Assembly (NCBI GenBank): GCA_038534295.1
Contig: JBCAXA010000001.1
Coordinates: 1,302,001-1,366,000 of the forward strand
DNA from: JBCAXA01 sp038534295
GTDB lineage: Bacteria > Pseudomonadota > Gammaproteobacteria > Steroidobacterales > Woeseiaceae
DNA length: 64,000 nt
Direction: 5' to 3'
Below are positions 27,364 through 39,000 of the stretch, piece after piece (the stretch's first letter is position 1; the number at the start of each line of letters is the position of its first letter). The translations under genes and the position numbers were made by a program. The notes under the pieces are model-generated. The model did no database searches. It was not told the origin of the DNA and saw only the letters and a program-made list of their open reading frames with translations.

Positions 27364-29676
27364 ATGCGAAAATCACGTCAGCTATCGATTTTGTTCTGCT
27401 TGTTCTCGGTAGGGGTCGCGTCGTGCAACCAGCCGAACGACGATGCGGTCAATCAGACGACAGACTTGCCTGACGAACCGTCGACGCAAGCGACACTCAG
27501 CGATGCCAAACTCGTTCGCGACATCGACGAATTCAATGCGGCGACGGCCAATCTCTTGCCCGGCGATACGGTAGTGCTCGCGAACGGCACCTGGACCGAC
27601 GTAGAACTCGAACTCATCGCCAACGGGTCGGCAGACGAACCCGTCACGGTCACGGCGGAGCAAGCGGGCAGAGTCGTCATCTCCGGTCAATCCAACCTTG
27701 CCATTTCCGGTTCCCATATCGTCGTCTCCGGCCTCGTCTTCAAGAATGGCCATACGCCGACCAGCGAGGTCATATCGTTCAGAACGGCCAAGGATAAGCT
27801 CGCCAACAATGTCCGTGTCACGAATACTGTTATTGACGGATTCAGCAATCCGGAACGCTTCGCGTCGGACATTTGGGTCGCCATCTACGGCAAGAACAAC
27901 CGCTTTGATCACAACACGCTGATCAACAAGGGCAATGCCGGCGTCACGCTCGCGGTACGAATGAACACAAAGGAGAGCCACGAAAACGGCCACGTTATTG
28001 AATACAACTATTTCGGGCCGCGGCAGACTCTTGGCTCGAACGGCGGCGAAACGCTGCGAATCGGCACGAGCCATTATTCGCGCGAGTATTCAAACACGAT
28101 CGTTCGCAACAACTTTTTCGACCGAACCAGCGGGGAACTCGAAATCATCTCGAGCAAAGCTTGCGGTAACGAAATTCGCGACAACGTCTTCTTCGAAAGC
28201 CAAGGTACGCTGACCATGCGACACGGCCACTACACGCTTGTTGAGGGCAATTATTTTCTTGGTAACCGCAAGCCGAATACCGGCGGCATCCGAATTATTA
28301 ATGAGAATCAGACCGTACGTAATAATTACTTGTACGGAATTACGGGTCATCGTTTTCGCGGTGCACTTGTAATCATGAACGGTGTGCCCAACGGACCGAT
28401 CAATCGCTACGATCCAGTCATTGACTCGACGATGGACAACAACATTGTTGTCGACAGCGATCACATTCAGCTGTGCGCCGGCAGCGATGACGAACGCTCG
28501 GGTGTGCCTACTGGTTCGACAATGCGAAACAACATATTCATGAGCAAGACCAACCTGCGCCCATTCACCGTATACGACGATATCTCCGGCATAAGTTTCG
28601 AAGGCAACCTGCTGAACGAGGAAGCCGACGTGCCGATTGATAGCGGATTCAGCAAGGTTGCGTATGCGGCATCCAAAAATGAGCATGGATTGCTGGTCCC
28701 GAATCAAGCGCTTGTCGATAAAATCGGTTTTGGAGATATCAAGCTACCTGTAACCAAGGACGAGGCAGGAGCTGACTATTACGAAAAGCGGGAGCCGTTC
28801 GTTGCGTTCGGCAGCGGCACGAAAGTCGCTGTTGCGCCGGGCACGAATACGCTGCTGGATGCAATTGCAAACAGCCAAGCAGGTGACACGCTCGTGCTAC
28901 AGAATGGTGGCGAATACCTGCTGACCAAATTTGCTAGCGTCAACCATCCTCTGACGCTAATGGCATTGAAAGGCGGTAAGCCAATCATCAAGTCGGAGAA
29001 GTCGACGTTTATTTTTATCGAGAACGGCGGTGCTTTAGAACTCGAGAACTTGTGGTTCGACGGCGCCGAATCGCCTGATCTCTACGGCAATAACGTGATC
29101 AGTACGAGTCGGTACTCGATGAACAGAAACTATTCGCTTGCCGTGCGAAACTGCAGGGTGACCAATTTGGACGTCAATCACAGTTTCAACTTCATCGGTA
29201 TCGCTAAGGGCACCTTTGCAGAGTCGGTTGAGATATTCGACACCGAAATGACGAACATAACGGGATCGATATTGGCGTTCGACAAGGAGCCGGAAGACCT
29301 CGGCATCTACAATGTCGAAAACGTCACTATTAAGGACAGCACGTTTTCTGACATACAGGGCGCTGTGGCCAACATCTATCGAGGCGGCACCGACGAGAGC
29401 ACGTTCGGGCCGATCGTTACTGTGACCGGAAACACCTTCCGCAATGTTGGGTTGGGACGACGCAACAAATCTGACGCATCCTTGACGTTCCACGGCGTTC
29501 AACGACTGAACATTGCCGACTCGATTTGGGAAAACAGCGCACCGCTCGAGCTGTTTCTGACTAACGGTGAGCCAATCACGCTAATCGAAAACGTCGTGAT
29601 GAAAGGCACCGCCCCGATTCGGACAAACAGCGAGGCATTTTCCATGCGCAACGTCGTGTTTGAATCGTCGCCGTGA
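27364..29676 (+). CDS. PL6 alginate lyase lipoprotein (chondroitinase-B-like fold)
   Basis: 770 residues. A lipoprotein signal ends at lipobox GVASC, placing it on a membrane surface. Two parallel beta-helix halves follow, the full-length double-domain PL6 form. Catalytic residues fit Lys265 (ISSKACGN) and Arg286 (TMRHGHY), matching the K/R pair of PL6 enzymes, and the surrounding beta-helix stack (NNRFDHN, RNNFFDR, RDNVFFE) is typical. It cleaves mannuronate-containing alginate outside the cytoplasm. The ATG at 27364 is preferred over GTG at 27331 because the signal peptide begins there. Confidence 0.95.
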   Translation: MRKSRQLSILFCLFSVGVASCNQPNDDAVNQTTDLPDEPSTQATLSDAKLVRDIDEFNAATANLLPGDTVVLANGTWTDVELELIANGSADEPVTVTAEQAGRVVISGQSNLAISGSHIVVSGLVFKNGHTPTSEVISFRTAKDKLANNVRVTNTVIDGFSNPERFASDIWVAIYGKNNRFDHNTLINKGNAGVTLAVRMNTKESHENGHVIEYNYFGPRQTLGSNGGETLRIGTSHYSREYSNTIVRNNFFDRTSGELEIISSKACGNEIRDNVFFESQGTLTMRHGHYTLVEGNYFLGNRKPNTGGIRIINENQTVRNNYLYGITGHRFRGALVIMNGVPNGPINRYDPVIDSTMDNNIVVDSDHIQLCAGSDDERSGVPTGSTMRNNIFMSKTNLRPFTVYDDISGISFEGNLLNEEADVPIDSGFSKVAYAASKNEHGLLVPNQALVDKIGFGDIKLPVTKDEAGADYYEKREPFVAFGSGTKVAVAPGTNTLLDAIANSQAGDTLVLQNGGEYLLTKFASVNHPLTLMALKGGKPIIKSEKSTFIFIENGGALELENLWFDGAESPDLYGNNVISTSRYSMNRNYSLAVRNCRVTNLDVNHSFNFIGIAKGTFAESVEIFDTEMTNITGSILAFDKEPEDLGIYNVENVTIKDSTFSDIQGAVANIYRGGTDESTFGPIVTVTGNTFRNVGLGRRNKSDASLTFHGVQRLNIADSIWENSAPLELFLTNGEPITLIENVVMKGTAPIRTNSEAFSMRNVVFESSP

Positions 29677-29781
29677 CCTAGTCGACAATGCAGACTATTG
29701 TCAGAACCGTTCGGCCAATCCATCGTTGTGGGCAGCTTCGGTGTCCAGGTATTTCCCGCGTTACGCAACGCATAGTGAATC

Positions 29782-29808
29782 AAAAAAAACCCCAGCGCAG
29801 GGCTGGGG
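29782..29808 (-). terminator. Intrinsic terminator of TonB receptor gene
   Basis: On the minus strand CCCCAGC and GCTGGGG pair around a 5-nt loop and are followed by eight U residues (A run 29782-29789 on the plus strand). It lies 60 bp past the receptor stop and about 105 bp past the convergent PL6 stop. Confidence 0.9.
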
Positions 29809-29868
29809 CATTAGCGGGGGAGTAAACTGCCATCGGCGATGGCGTTTGCTTATTGACGCTCTTGTAGT

Positions 29869-32850
29869 CTAGTACCGATAGCTCGCACCAAAGGTTACCC
29901 GCCGATCAGGCAGGCCTTGGAAGCAAAGTTGCGCGCCATCGTTGACGCAAAATTGCTCGATTTCCGATTCGGTAATGTTGACCGCCTCAACACCCACGGT
30001 GAAGTTCTCGTTGAACGCGTAGCTTACGCTGGCGTTCAGCTGACCGCGGTCGGCAGTGACGACCGGGAAACCCAACGTACTGTTACGAGTTGCACCCGCA
30101 GCCGTGTCATCAGTGCGGAAAGCCTCGCGCCATGTGTAGCGGAACCGTGCTGACAGGCCATACTTCTCGTAGAACAGCGTGACGTTATATGCAGTTTCGG
30201 AGAAGTCGAGCAGGCCTTGTACAGCGGTTACCGGTACAAAATTGGCGTCGTCGTAAATACCGTTGATCGCGTTGAAGATATCGGTGCCGCGTCCCGCGGA
30301 GGTATTGAACGCTTCGCCACCGTCGAAATCCTGAATGGTGTAATTAGCGAGAACTCCAAATCCCGACGCCCAACCGAGCTGACTTTCGAAACTCGAGAGA
30401 TCGTACTGAAACGCAATCTCGATTCCGGTCTGAGTCGTCTCGCCAGTGTCATTGATGATGGTCTCGATCGGAACACACAAGCCGTTGCCGGGCACGTCCG
30501 ACAGTACGTTGCGGTCCGGTACTGGGTTGAATATACCGCCACCTTCGCAGGGTGGTGTGATATCGCGGAAACCGTTGCCGTCGATCGGTGCATCTTCTAA
30601 CTGCGTTACGAAAATATCCGAACGTTCCTTGCGGAAGTACCCGATGCTCGCGACCGCAGACGGAGCGAAATACCATTCCACGGCGATATCGAACGAATCG
30701 ACCTCTTCGGGATTCAAGTCAGGATTGCCAATTTCCACGGCGTTGTTTGGTCCGGTAGGAAACTCGACCGAGGTCGATAGATCCTGAAAGTCCGGGCGTC
30801 GAATGTCTCGTCCGTAACCAAGCCGAATCAAAAGGTCATCTCGGGGACTAGCAACCACATTGATCCGCGGCAGCAAGAAATCGTAGTCACCACTGGTCAC
30901 GACCTGACTCACTTGCCCGTCGGCAACCGTATTGCCCAAAGAGTCGATATCGGTTTCCAGGTAACGCAATCCGAAGTTGCCTCGGAAAATACCTGCCTCG
31001 AAATTCGCTTGCGCGTAAATCGCGTTGGTCTTCTCTTCGATATCGAAAAATGCAGTAGTACTCGAAGCAGGATCATCCAGAACCCTCATGCCCGGCTGCG
31101 CCAGCAACGCCTGCTGCAAAATATCTAGGGTGCCTGCCGGATCGGAGAAAGCTCGGTCCGGATCGACGACTAGGAAGTTTCGAAACGCGAGTCGCCGACC
31201 ATCCGCATCGTCGAAATTGGACGGGCCACGAATGAGTAGTTCGCTGAAGAGTGAACCGTTGGGGCTATCGGCGATTTGGCTCAACCCAATCCCCGACCGA
31301 ATCTGGTCAAATGTACTCTCGGTCGTATTGTGGCGGAACCCGAAATCGATCGATTTGATGGCGTTCCAGTCGAGGTCGTAGGTGAAATCCACCCGGAACG
31401 CATCTTCTGAATTCTCCGTGCTGTTATTGCCCACGGTAACTGCGTCCAGCACAACGTTGCTGGGATCCAGCAAATCATCAACCGTTGGCGCGAACGGTGA
31501 GTCGAAGTCGATACCGAACGTCAACGCACCGCCCCGTAGGTCGTAGACAAAGGGAACGCTGTTGTCGTTGCTTGTGCCGTCGAGTGGCGTAAGCGGGTTC
31601 GGGTTGATGAAGTTGAGCGTGGTGCTCAAATTAGGGTTGCGCGTGTCGGAGGACGACGACGCAAACTCGACCAGACCGGACCACCGGCCTCGGTTCCAAT
31701 TTGTGCCTAACCGAAAGATTTCAGTGTCGGTCACTCGGGCACCGGTGTCGCTCGAAAAGCGCAGATTTGGATCGTCGTCATCGACGGCCAGGTCTGGTTG
31801 AATGGTCCCGGTCAACGCGGCTTGGATACTGCCTAGCGCGACACCATCCAATGCGCCGTAGTTTATCGTCTCGAATGTATCCGGAACGTTGATGTCGCGC
31901 ACGCTGCTGACGCCGGACCCCTGAATTCTAGAGCTGTCCTGGCGACGTTCTTGGTCGTTAATTATGGCGTCGAAGAAAAACGTGAAATTTTCATTCGGCG
32001 CCCACTCAAGCGTTGCGGCGATGTTGGTTGTTTCGTACTCGAAGTTTTCGAGCTCCTGGTTCAGGAACTGGATGCCGAGAAAATCGAAGTCTTGCGCAGC
32101 AGGTCGATCAGCCAAATCTTGGAGATTGCCGTTTCTGATGACATCGGCGTTCACGTTTTCGACCAGACCACCATCACGATCGACGCGAGGGCGAAAAGAA
32201 ACAGCCTCTTGCTCGGTGTAGCTACCGCTGATGACGAAACCGAAGCTGCCCGCATCCGTATCCCAGCTATCACCGTACGCACCGGAGATTCGCGGCTGAA
32301 CGCCGTCTGTCGTCAGGCTGCTCTCCTCACCTTGCACACGGATGGAACCGAGGGTGTCGGACAACTCGAGCGGTCGAATTGTTCTAAGGTTAATTGTTCC
32401 ACCGACCGATCCTTCAATCGTCTTCGCCTCGGGCGCTTTGATTACCTCGACGCCAGCGATAATCGCGGCGGAAACGTCTTCGAAGCTGATTCCGGTGCGG
32501 CCCGAGCCAGACCCTACGGTGGAAACGCCGTTGATCTCGGTGCGGTTCGCATTTGTACCGCGAATTTGCACGCCAGTACCGACGCCTGCAGTCCGGGTGA
32601 TCTGTATGCCGGTGATGTTCTCGAGCACTTCGGCAAGGTTCTGATCAGGCAGCTTGCCGATATCCTCCGCAACGATGACTTCAACCAGGTTGTCAGAATT
32701 GCGTTTCTGGTCGAGGGCATTCGCCAACGACCCCCGAATGCCCGTGACAACTACCTCGTCCAACGGTTCTGACTGCGCAAATGCAGCCGACATGCAGGAC
32801 AACACGGTGGCGGGTAATGCGAACAAAGCGATCGCACGCGTGAAGTTCAT
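29869..32850 (-). CDS. TonB-dependent receptor of alginate locus (first)
   Basis: 993 residues with signal peptide (ending SAAFAQ), TonB box DEVVVTGIRGS, plug domain (LAEVLENITGIQITRTAG) and a long barrel ending VTFGASYRY. The DEVVVTGIRGSLANALDQKR start is typical of polysaccharide-specific receptors in Gammaproteobacteria. ATG at 32850 has a GGGGGGA ribosome site. It probably imports alginate oligosaccharides. Transcription likely starts near the operator-like site at 32960. Confidence 0.95.
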   Translation of the reverse strand: MNFTRAIALFALPATVLSCMSAAFAQSEPLDEVVVTGIRGSLANALDQKRNSDNLVEVIVAEDIGKLPDQNLAEVLENITGIQITRTAGVGTGVQIRGTNANRTEINGVSTVGSGSGRTGISFEDVSAAIIAGVEVIKAPEAKTIEGSVGGTINLRTIRPLELSDTLGSIRVQGEESSLTTDGVQPRISGAYGDSWDTDAGSFGFVISGSYTEQEAVSFRPRVDRDGGLVENVNADVIRNGNLQDLADRPAAQDFDFLGIQFLNQELENFEYETTNIAATLEWAPNENFTFFFDAIINDQERRQDSSRIQGSGVSSVRDINVPDTFETINYGALDGVALGSIQAALTGTIQPDLAVDDDDPNLRFSSDTGARVTDTEIFRLGTNWNRGRWSGLVEFASSSSDTRNPNLSTTLNFINPNPLTPLDGTSNDNSVPFVYDLRGGALTFGIDFDSPFAPTVDDLLDPSNVVLDAVTVGNNSTENSEDAFRVDFTYDLDWNAIKSIDFGFRHNTTESTFDQIRSGIGLSQIADSPNGSLFSELLIRGPSNFDDADGRRLAFRNFLVVDPDRAFSDPAGTLDILQQALLAQPGMRVLDDPASSTTAFFDIEEKTNAIYAQANFEAGIFRGNFGLRYLETDIDSLGNTVADGQVSQVVTSGDYDFLLPRINVVASPRDDLLIRLGYGRDIRRPDFQDLSTSVEFPTGPNNAVEIGNPDLNPEEVDSFDIAVEWYFAPSAVASIGYFRKERSDIFVTQLEDAPIDGNGFRDITPPCEGGGIFNPVPDRNVLSDVPGNGLCVPIETIINDTGETTQTGIEIAFQYDLSSFESQLGWASGFGVLANYTIQDFDGGEAFNTSAGRGTDIFNAINGIYDDANFVPVTAVQGLLDFSETAYNVTLFYEKYGLSARFRYTWREAFRTDDTAAGATRNSTLGFPVVTADRGQLNASVSYAFNENFTVGVEAVNITESEIEQFCVNDGAQLCFQGLPDRRVTFGASYRY

Positions 32851-33385
32851 CGTAGTCCCCCCTAAGAACTGTTTTTCTAGCCGGCTGAGAACCGGCAACG
32901 TCATCTAATCCAATTTCTCTCATAATGTCAACCGAATAAACTTTCCAATAAGCTTATTTTGGCCTTACCAATTGGCCGAAGTCAGCAGATATAGGCGTTT
33001 CTAGATTGCGTACCTCGCCGAATCGTTCAGATTCAATGTCTTAGCTACGCATACATGCATGTATAGATTGTTTTCGGTTAGCCAATTGGTCTCAGCGAAA
33101 AGCCGAATTGGTTCTGACTCCTTGGCAGACCCTACGGCCCCAACAGCGCTCGCAAGGCGCGTTCTCGGAACCACGAGCGCTCGTCCAAACAGCGCTCTGA
33201 CATTGGATGCTTTCGTAGGGTGGCGACGCGCTAAAGAGGAATCGAACCTCTGACGCCTTTCGTTGGAAGCTTGGTCTGCTATCTGCAACCGCGTCGGTGC
33301 GCAGAGTAGTGGCTCGTTGAGGCAATGCGACTCGGGAGTATTGATGTCGCGAGCTGTAGGCTCTCCGGAGGTTGCCGAGCGGCCC
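32851..33385. other. Intergenic region upstream of TonB receptor
   Basis: 535 bp without a convincing gene. It holds the receptor's leader and promoter, one operator-like site, several TTGG/CCAA half-sites (for example AGCCAATTGG near 33080), and a T-arm-like stretch at about 33234-33254 that does not extend to a tRNA. Nothing else is recognisable. Confidence 0.5.
32960..32970. promoter_or_regulatory. Candidate FadR/GntR operator upstream of TonB receptor
   Basis: TGGCCTTACCA has one mismatch to TNGTNNNACNA and is followed by ATTGG. It lies 110 bp upstream of the receptor start. Confidence 0.4.
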
Positions 33386-34864
33386 TTACAAGTCGTGAGA
33401 TTTTACGAGCTGGTAAAACGTAACTTGATCGAAATCGGCCCCGTCTCCGGTGTTGTTCTGGGAATAGGCGCCGGCCTTGAAATACATCCACTCATGCGGA
33501 ACGTCATAACCGCTGTTCTGCTCCCGCATGTCGACATAGTTATGGCCGATGATCGGGCCGGTACTGTCGCCGCGCCGTACGATTATGTCGATCCGGGCAT
33601 CGTGCTGAATGATCTCGTAGGAGAAAATCTCATCGAGCGCAATGCCGTTTTCGAGATTCGAAGCGTCGGAAGGCGCATCGTCCAAGTCGCTATTGACGGG
33701 ACCCAGTACGGGAAAATAGATATCGTCTGAGTCTCGAATCTCATGCGCAAAGTAGATGAACCCGCGCTCATTTTCAGGGAATTTTCGATAGTACAGACGC
33801 GCAGGTTCGTCGTTCTCGGCGTGAATTTGCCCAATAATCACGCGACCAACCTGATTGCGATTGCCCGTTGTTGTGACTCGATTGACTGCCAGCGTCGCCC
33901 GCAGAACACCGTTGCGCCCACCGACCGGCAATCCTGGGTCGGGTTGATATCCGAGTATCCAGTTGTTTCGAGTAACGCCCCGTGTGCTGATGCCGGTATT
34001 GCCTCGGCGCAGCATCTCGCGGAGTTCCGAACGCGTGTAGTTGGTGTTCGCCGACGTTTTGGCTCCATCGATTGTGGATCTGAAAACCATGCCGCCGTCG
34101 GGACCGGTGAAGAAAAAGCCGTCCGTAAAGCCGGTATCTAGATCGGTCTCACCGGCAGTATCCGAGAGACCGTTGCCATCGCGATCCGCTGGCGTATTCA
34201 GCTTCCAGCTAATCAGTGCGAAATTCGACCCCGGCGGTTTCGTCGGATCGAGCGCAAAGTCGGCGGCCGTTACATTGCTTTCTTCAAAAACCGCCGTCGG
34301 CGTATCCAAGGTGCAACCGAAAGCGGTGCCTTCGATGATCGCATTGTCCGAATTCAATGAATTACCGAAGTTTTCGATGCGCAGATACCGAGCGGCCGTA
34401 GCCGGAGTTGCATAGCGCTCGAAGCTCTGCGTCTTACCGGACGACTGCTGATCAGCCAGCAATGACTCGAAACTGACGCCGTCCTCGGATGCCGAGATAC
34501 TGAAGGACGCGGTGCGTTGATCTCCCGCAAACCAGGCAATACCAACTTCCCGGACCAAATGTCGCGCACCCAAGTCCAACGTGATCGACTTGGCGTCACC
34601 GGGGGATTCCCAACGTGACGACGGATTGAGGTCGTCGTCAATTGCCTCGGCTGGACCGTTGCCAGCGACGCTCTGCCCGTCATCTGTAGCTGCAACAACA
34701 TTGATGAGGTGATTGCCAACGCACGATGTTGCGGGTGGCTGCGGTGTTGGTGTGACAGGCGTCGTCGACGTTTCGCCATCGATCGTGCCCGAGGAGCCAC
34801 CGCCGCCGCACGCGGCGACAAGAACCAGGCTAGCGAGCAATCCGACCTGATATATCGCATCCAT
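33386..34864 (-). CDS. PL7 alginate lyase lipoprotein with CBM32-like domain
   Basis: 492 residues. Lipobox VAACGGGG is followed by a linker and an F5/8C (CBM32-like) domain at about 48-195 (DDDLNPSSRWESPGDAKSITLDL). The PL7 jelly-roll comes next, with RSELREM (substrate and catalytic Arg), QIHA (Gln/His) and YFKAGAYSQN (catalytic Tyr). It cleaves alginate endolytically by beta-elimination, probably at the cell surface. It is the last gene of the five-gene operon starting at 43755, 28 bp after the other PL7 gene. Confidence 0.95.
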   Translation of the reverse strand: MDAIYQVGLLASLVLVAACGGGGSSGTIDGETSTTPVTPTPQPPATSCVGNHLINVVAATDDGQSVAGNGPAEAIDDDLNPSSRWESPGDAKSITLDLGARHLVREVGIAWFAGDQRTASFSISASEDGVSFESLLADQQSSGKTQSFERYATPATAARYLRIENFGNSLNSDNAIIEGTAFGCTLDTPTAVFEESNVTAADFALDPTKPPGSNFALISWKLNTPADRDGNGLSDTAGETDLDTGFTDGFFFTGPDGGMVFRSTIDGAKTSANTNYTRSELREMLRRGNTGISTRGVTRNNWILGYQPDPGLPVGGRNGVLRATLAVNRVTTTGNRNQVGRVIIGQIHAENDEPARLYYRKFPENERGFIYFAHEIRDSDDIYFPVLGPVNSDLDDAPSDASNLENGIALDEIFSYEIIQHDARIDIIVRRGDSTGPIIGHNYVDMREQNSGYDVPHEWMYFKAGAYSQNNTGDGADFDQVTFYQLVKSHDL

Positions 34865-34892
34865 AACCGATCCGCGCTCCGTCTTTGCTGAC

Positions 34893-35945
34893 CTAACGCG
34901 TCGGATCTACCGAACCGGTCAACTGGATTCGACGAAACGCAACGGCGGCGTAGTCGCCATTCGTTTTGTCGGTTGCCCAGTCTCCCGTTCCCTCGCAGGC
35001 GGCATACCACATTCCGGCGTCGTCAACCGCACTGCATTGATTGTAGGCACCCGCTTTAAAATACAAAGCGTCGCCGGAGTAGCCTTTCGGGTGATCTTTT
35101 TCATCGACTTTGCCGTGAGCATCAACATTGTCGGACAGATCGATCTCATACGTGACGGTCTGCGATGGATCGGTAGTCCTGAATGTCAGGTACATGGTGT
35201 TGCGGTATACATTGATGTTGTAGTTGAACCATTGACCGAGTGCGATGCCCGTATCACCTGGATCCGCGGGGTTCTCCCAGGTGTTGCCCCAGACCGGGTA
35301 GGCGATGTCTGTCCTGTCGGGATCGTCCCTCGCGAGATTTCTTTCGTAAGTCCAAAACACCGAGCCTGTCTCATGGTCTGGCCATTTCTTGTAGTAGATC
35401 TTGATGGGCTCGTTACCCCAGCCGAACCCCTTGCCACTATTAATGACAGCCTGATCCTTGTCGGCGTGGATCTGCCCGACCACGACCGAGTAAGCGGGCT
35501 TCTTGTTCGTGTGTTTAGCGTTCCTAGCGACATGTAGCACTTTCAGCGTAGCCTCGAGTTGCCCGCCGACATCGGCAAATGACTTTGATCCGCGATGCGC
35601 CTTCAGCGAAAAATTGTTCTTCGGATCGTGTGTGCCTATCCGGGTGTTCCTACCACGCAGCATTTGCCGCAATTCGCTTCGCGTGTTCGTAGAACCCTTT
35701 GTCGTCTGCGCTTTGTTGGGCGCGGTAAACACGAGGTTGCCGTCTGGATCGAGGTAGAAAAAATCAGGGTGAGAAAACTTCTGCAAGGATCTGACGCCGA
35801 TTTCGTCGACCTTGCCGTCGCCGTTCTCATCCATAGGCAGCGTGAGCTTCCAGAACTTAAGGTCGAAACTATCCGCCGGATATTCGGCGTAAGCCGCCGA
35901 TGTATTCAGAAGAGCCAGCGCTAAGCTCGCTAACGAAAAACGCAT
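34893..35945 (-). CDS. PL7 alginate lyase, secreted
   Basis: 350 residues. Sec signal peptide ends AAYA-EY with no lipobox, so the enzyme is periplasmic or released. A single PL7 domain fills the rest: R89-S-E-L-R93, Q158-I-H160, and YFKAGAYNQ near the C-terminus, supplying the Arg, Gln, His and Tyr catalytic set. Compared with its neighbour it lacks a binding module. ATG at 35945 follows AAGGA and starts the signal peptide. Confidence 0.95.
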   Translation of the reverse strand: MRFSLASLALALLNTSAAYAEYPADSFDLKFWKLTLPMDENGDGKVDEIGVRSLQKFSHPDFFYLDPDGNLVFTAPNKAQTTKGSTNTRSELRQMLRGRNTRIGTHDPKNNFSLKAHRGSKSFADVGGQLEATLKVLHVARNAKHTNKKPAYSVVVGQIHADKDQAVINSGKGFGWGNEPIKIYYKKWPDHETGSVFWTYERNLARDDPDRTDIAYPVWGNTWENPADPGDTGIALGQWFNYNINVYRNTMYLTFRTTDPSQTVTYEIDLSDNVDAHGKVDEKDHPKGYSGDALYFKAGAYNQCSAVDDAGMWYAACEGTGDWATDKTNGDYAAVAFRRIQLTGSVDPTR

Positions 35946-36022
35946 AGAGATCGTCCTTTTGACCAACCGTGCCGAACCGCAGCATCCACACACAGCGGGC
36001 CAACGGCGTCAGGCCTTAATGC

Positions 36023-39000
36023 CTAGTACTTGGCCGTAAGCCCGAGGAACAGGCGCGGCCCATAACTCAGTGCCTGAAATGTATTGCCCTCGATGGCACG
36101 GTCGTCACCCCGAGGCTCATCGAGTATGTTTTTGGCCTCTAGGCTGAGCCTGATATTGTCAGTCAGTTTGTAGCGTACTCGCAGATCCAGTCTTTCAGTG
36201 GTCCTGGTATAGCGAACCCGACCAAACACGTCGCGCGTGAACTGCTGGAAGTAACCCGTGCGCCTATTGTGGATCGCCTGGATGTACCATCGATCGTCAC
36301 TCCAATACAGCTGAGTCGAACTGACGCTCCGAGATAATCCGAAAAGATTAGCGGACGGGACAATTCCGATTAGCGGTGTCGAGGTGCTCTCCCCGGTTTG
36401 CTGATCGATTGTTACGCCAATGCCATCACCGCCGTTCTGGTCTTCAAACTCGAAGTCAGAATCGGCGTAGTTAAAACTGAACTTACCGCCGAACCCGCTC
36501 CAAAACCCGGGCAAGTAGTCGAACGAGTGAATAAGCGTGACCTCGAAGCCCGTGATCGTGCTCTTGTCGCCGCTAATCTGCGTGGTCTCAACGATTCCCT
36601 GAACTTGGTTGCCATCAAGATTAAAAGTCTCGGATTGGGCAACCGTCTCAAACCCACCGTTGAATTCCTTCCAATAAACCAAACCCGCAACCAACGAATT
36701 TTCGTTTGGGTACCACTCCAAACCCAGATCGACGTTGGTCGACAAGATGGGTTCCAGTAGTGGGTTGCCGGTTGCGCTGATCCCGTTGACCGCTTCGGAC
36801 AGCGACGAATATGCATTTCCGACATCGTTGTCCTGAATCGCGCGACCGTTGCCGAAGGCGTGGGGATCCGGACGAGACATACCTCGGTAGATACCGCCCC
36901 GGAAAATCAAGTCTTCATCCAGATCAGCAATAAGCGTGAAGCTGGGCAGAAATTCCTGATAGCTATTTTCTTGCACGTCGGTTTCAAAACCTAATTGACC
37001 AGGGTCACCTTCGGTAACGACAAACCCGACACCGTCAATCTCCTCGACGGTGATCGGCCCTCGGTAACCAACGGATGTTATCTCCGTATCGACAACACGA
37101 GCGCCGATGTTTCCGCGGATCGGCAGGCCACCAAGTTCTGATTCGAAGTCCGCCTGGATGTAAAAGGCCACGGTGTCTTCCGTTACGTCGTTGGTGCCGG
37201 AAGTAATGCCGTTCTGTAACTGAATGCCGGACAAACCGCCATAGTTTGCTAACCAAGCGTTGGCCGCACAATCAAAGTTAAAGGTCGCAAACTGGTTCAC
37301 CGATGTACCGCTGCTGGAATTGGTTATCAGATTCCCGTCTCTGACATTCGACAGAAAACTGGATTCCGGAAAACTCTGATCGGCACAAGCCAGCACATTG
37401 GCCAACGTAGCGTCCGTCACAGCGTTATCCGCACCGCCGTTTGGCGTTATTAGGTCCTCGTCCTCGAACAGGCTCTCTCCTGGCGCATTTCGTAGTCCGC
37501 CCAGTTCCAGATATTCCATGCTGGAGAATCGCGCCCCGGCTTTTATGGTGCGTATCGGCCCCGACTCCGGCTGCCAGGCCAGATCCGCGCGCAAAGCGTC
37601 CAGCGTATTTTCACGGGTAATCTGCCGCGCTCGGATTCGAGCACGATCCCTTGCATTGAAGTAGCTCGGGTCGGTCACTTCAAAACCGTTGCCGCCGTCG
37701 TCGAGAATCGTGGCGATGGCCACACCCGATTCGCCCTGATTAGTATCCAGTCGAACGGTGAAATCATCGCGATTTCCGCCGACCAAGTTGTTGTCAGTCG
37801 CACCTAAGCGCAGCTCCACGTCCGTCTCGGTTCGAGTCGTCTCAGACAACGCGTAATCGAGATTCAGAGTCAGGCTGTCCGTCAGACTGAAGTCCAGATT
37901 AATGCCAAAACCGTCGTACTCTTCGAGTCGCTGAAAATCGGTTGTGAACGAATGAATGACCGTTTCGGAAACGGAAGAAGAGACCACACCGGTGGTCGGA
38001 TTGGACGTCAGTGCGGAAAGGTCTTCCTGGGTACTCCCCCACTGCAAATCTTTGCGAAGCTCCTGCTGATCACGCTCGGAGTATTGATAATCCAGCGTAA
38101 TATCTAGGCGGTCATTGGGTTGCAACTGAATGCTTCCAAAGAGCGCCTCACGCTCATCGTTCGTCGTGTTCTGTCGGTAACGATGATCACGGGGAATGTA
38201 GGCGAACGGGATATCGTCGACCGAGTTGTAGTTCGGGTTCGAATCGATCAGGGCTTGAATCCTGTCGTTGCTGACACCCGCAGCACCATCATCGCAGCGG
38301 CCGTCTGTGTCCGTCGGCAACGCGTTGGGACTGAATGACGTCAACTCACACGCTTCGAGACGACCACCACCCGACGTCGTTTGGTATTCCTGCTCCGGGT
38401 TCGCCTCATCTCTGACCTGTACGCCGAGAGAGACTCCTAAACGCATACCACTGTCAAAGTAGAACTGGTCGATATACGCAAACGTTGCTCGGGATCCAAA
38501 ATCCTGCCCTCCAGTGATGTTTGTCTCATCCGGGCTGTGCGCAGCTTTAACATCTGCCTGCAATAAGCGCTTGCCGTAAACCAGTGGTTTCTTGGTGTCA
38601 AGGTGGACCTGGCCACTAACGGCCCCCTCGATGTATTCGGCTGATTGCGATTTGTGTATCGCGATCTTATTGAACATCTCGGAAGGAAAAATACTGAAGT
38701 TGACCGCCCGGTTACCGCCACCGTTGGTCGCTTCTCGGCCATTTACCACCGTGGTTCCCAGAAACGGTCCTAGGCCTCGGATCGAGAGCTCGGTCGCGCC
38801 GCCGTTTTCTTGATGTGAAGTAGCGCCGGTAATTGTTTCTAGTGCATCACCGATTGATAGCGCAGGGATATCGCCGATTTCGTCCGAAGACAACCCATCG
38901 ACAATTTGTGTGGAATCGCGTTTGATATCGATCGTGCTTTGCACGGTTGCTCGGATACCGGTAACGACGATCTCCTCAACCTCGGTCGCAGAAGTGCTGG

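Noticed and set aside
33225..33275. T-arm-like sequence suggesting a minus-strand tRNA
   Set aside because: The stem AGAGG/CCTCT with TTCGATT is present, but no matching acceptor 5' strand, D arm or anticodon arm can be folded upstream.
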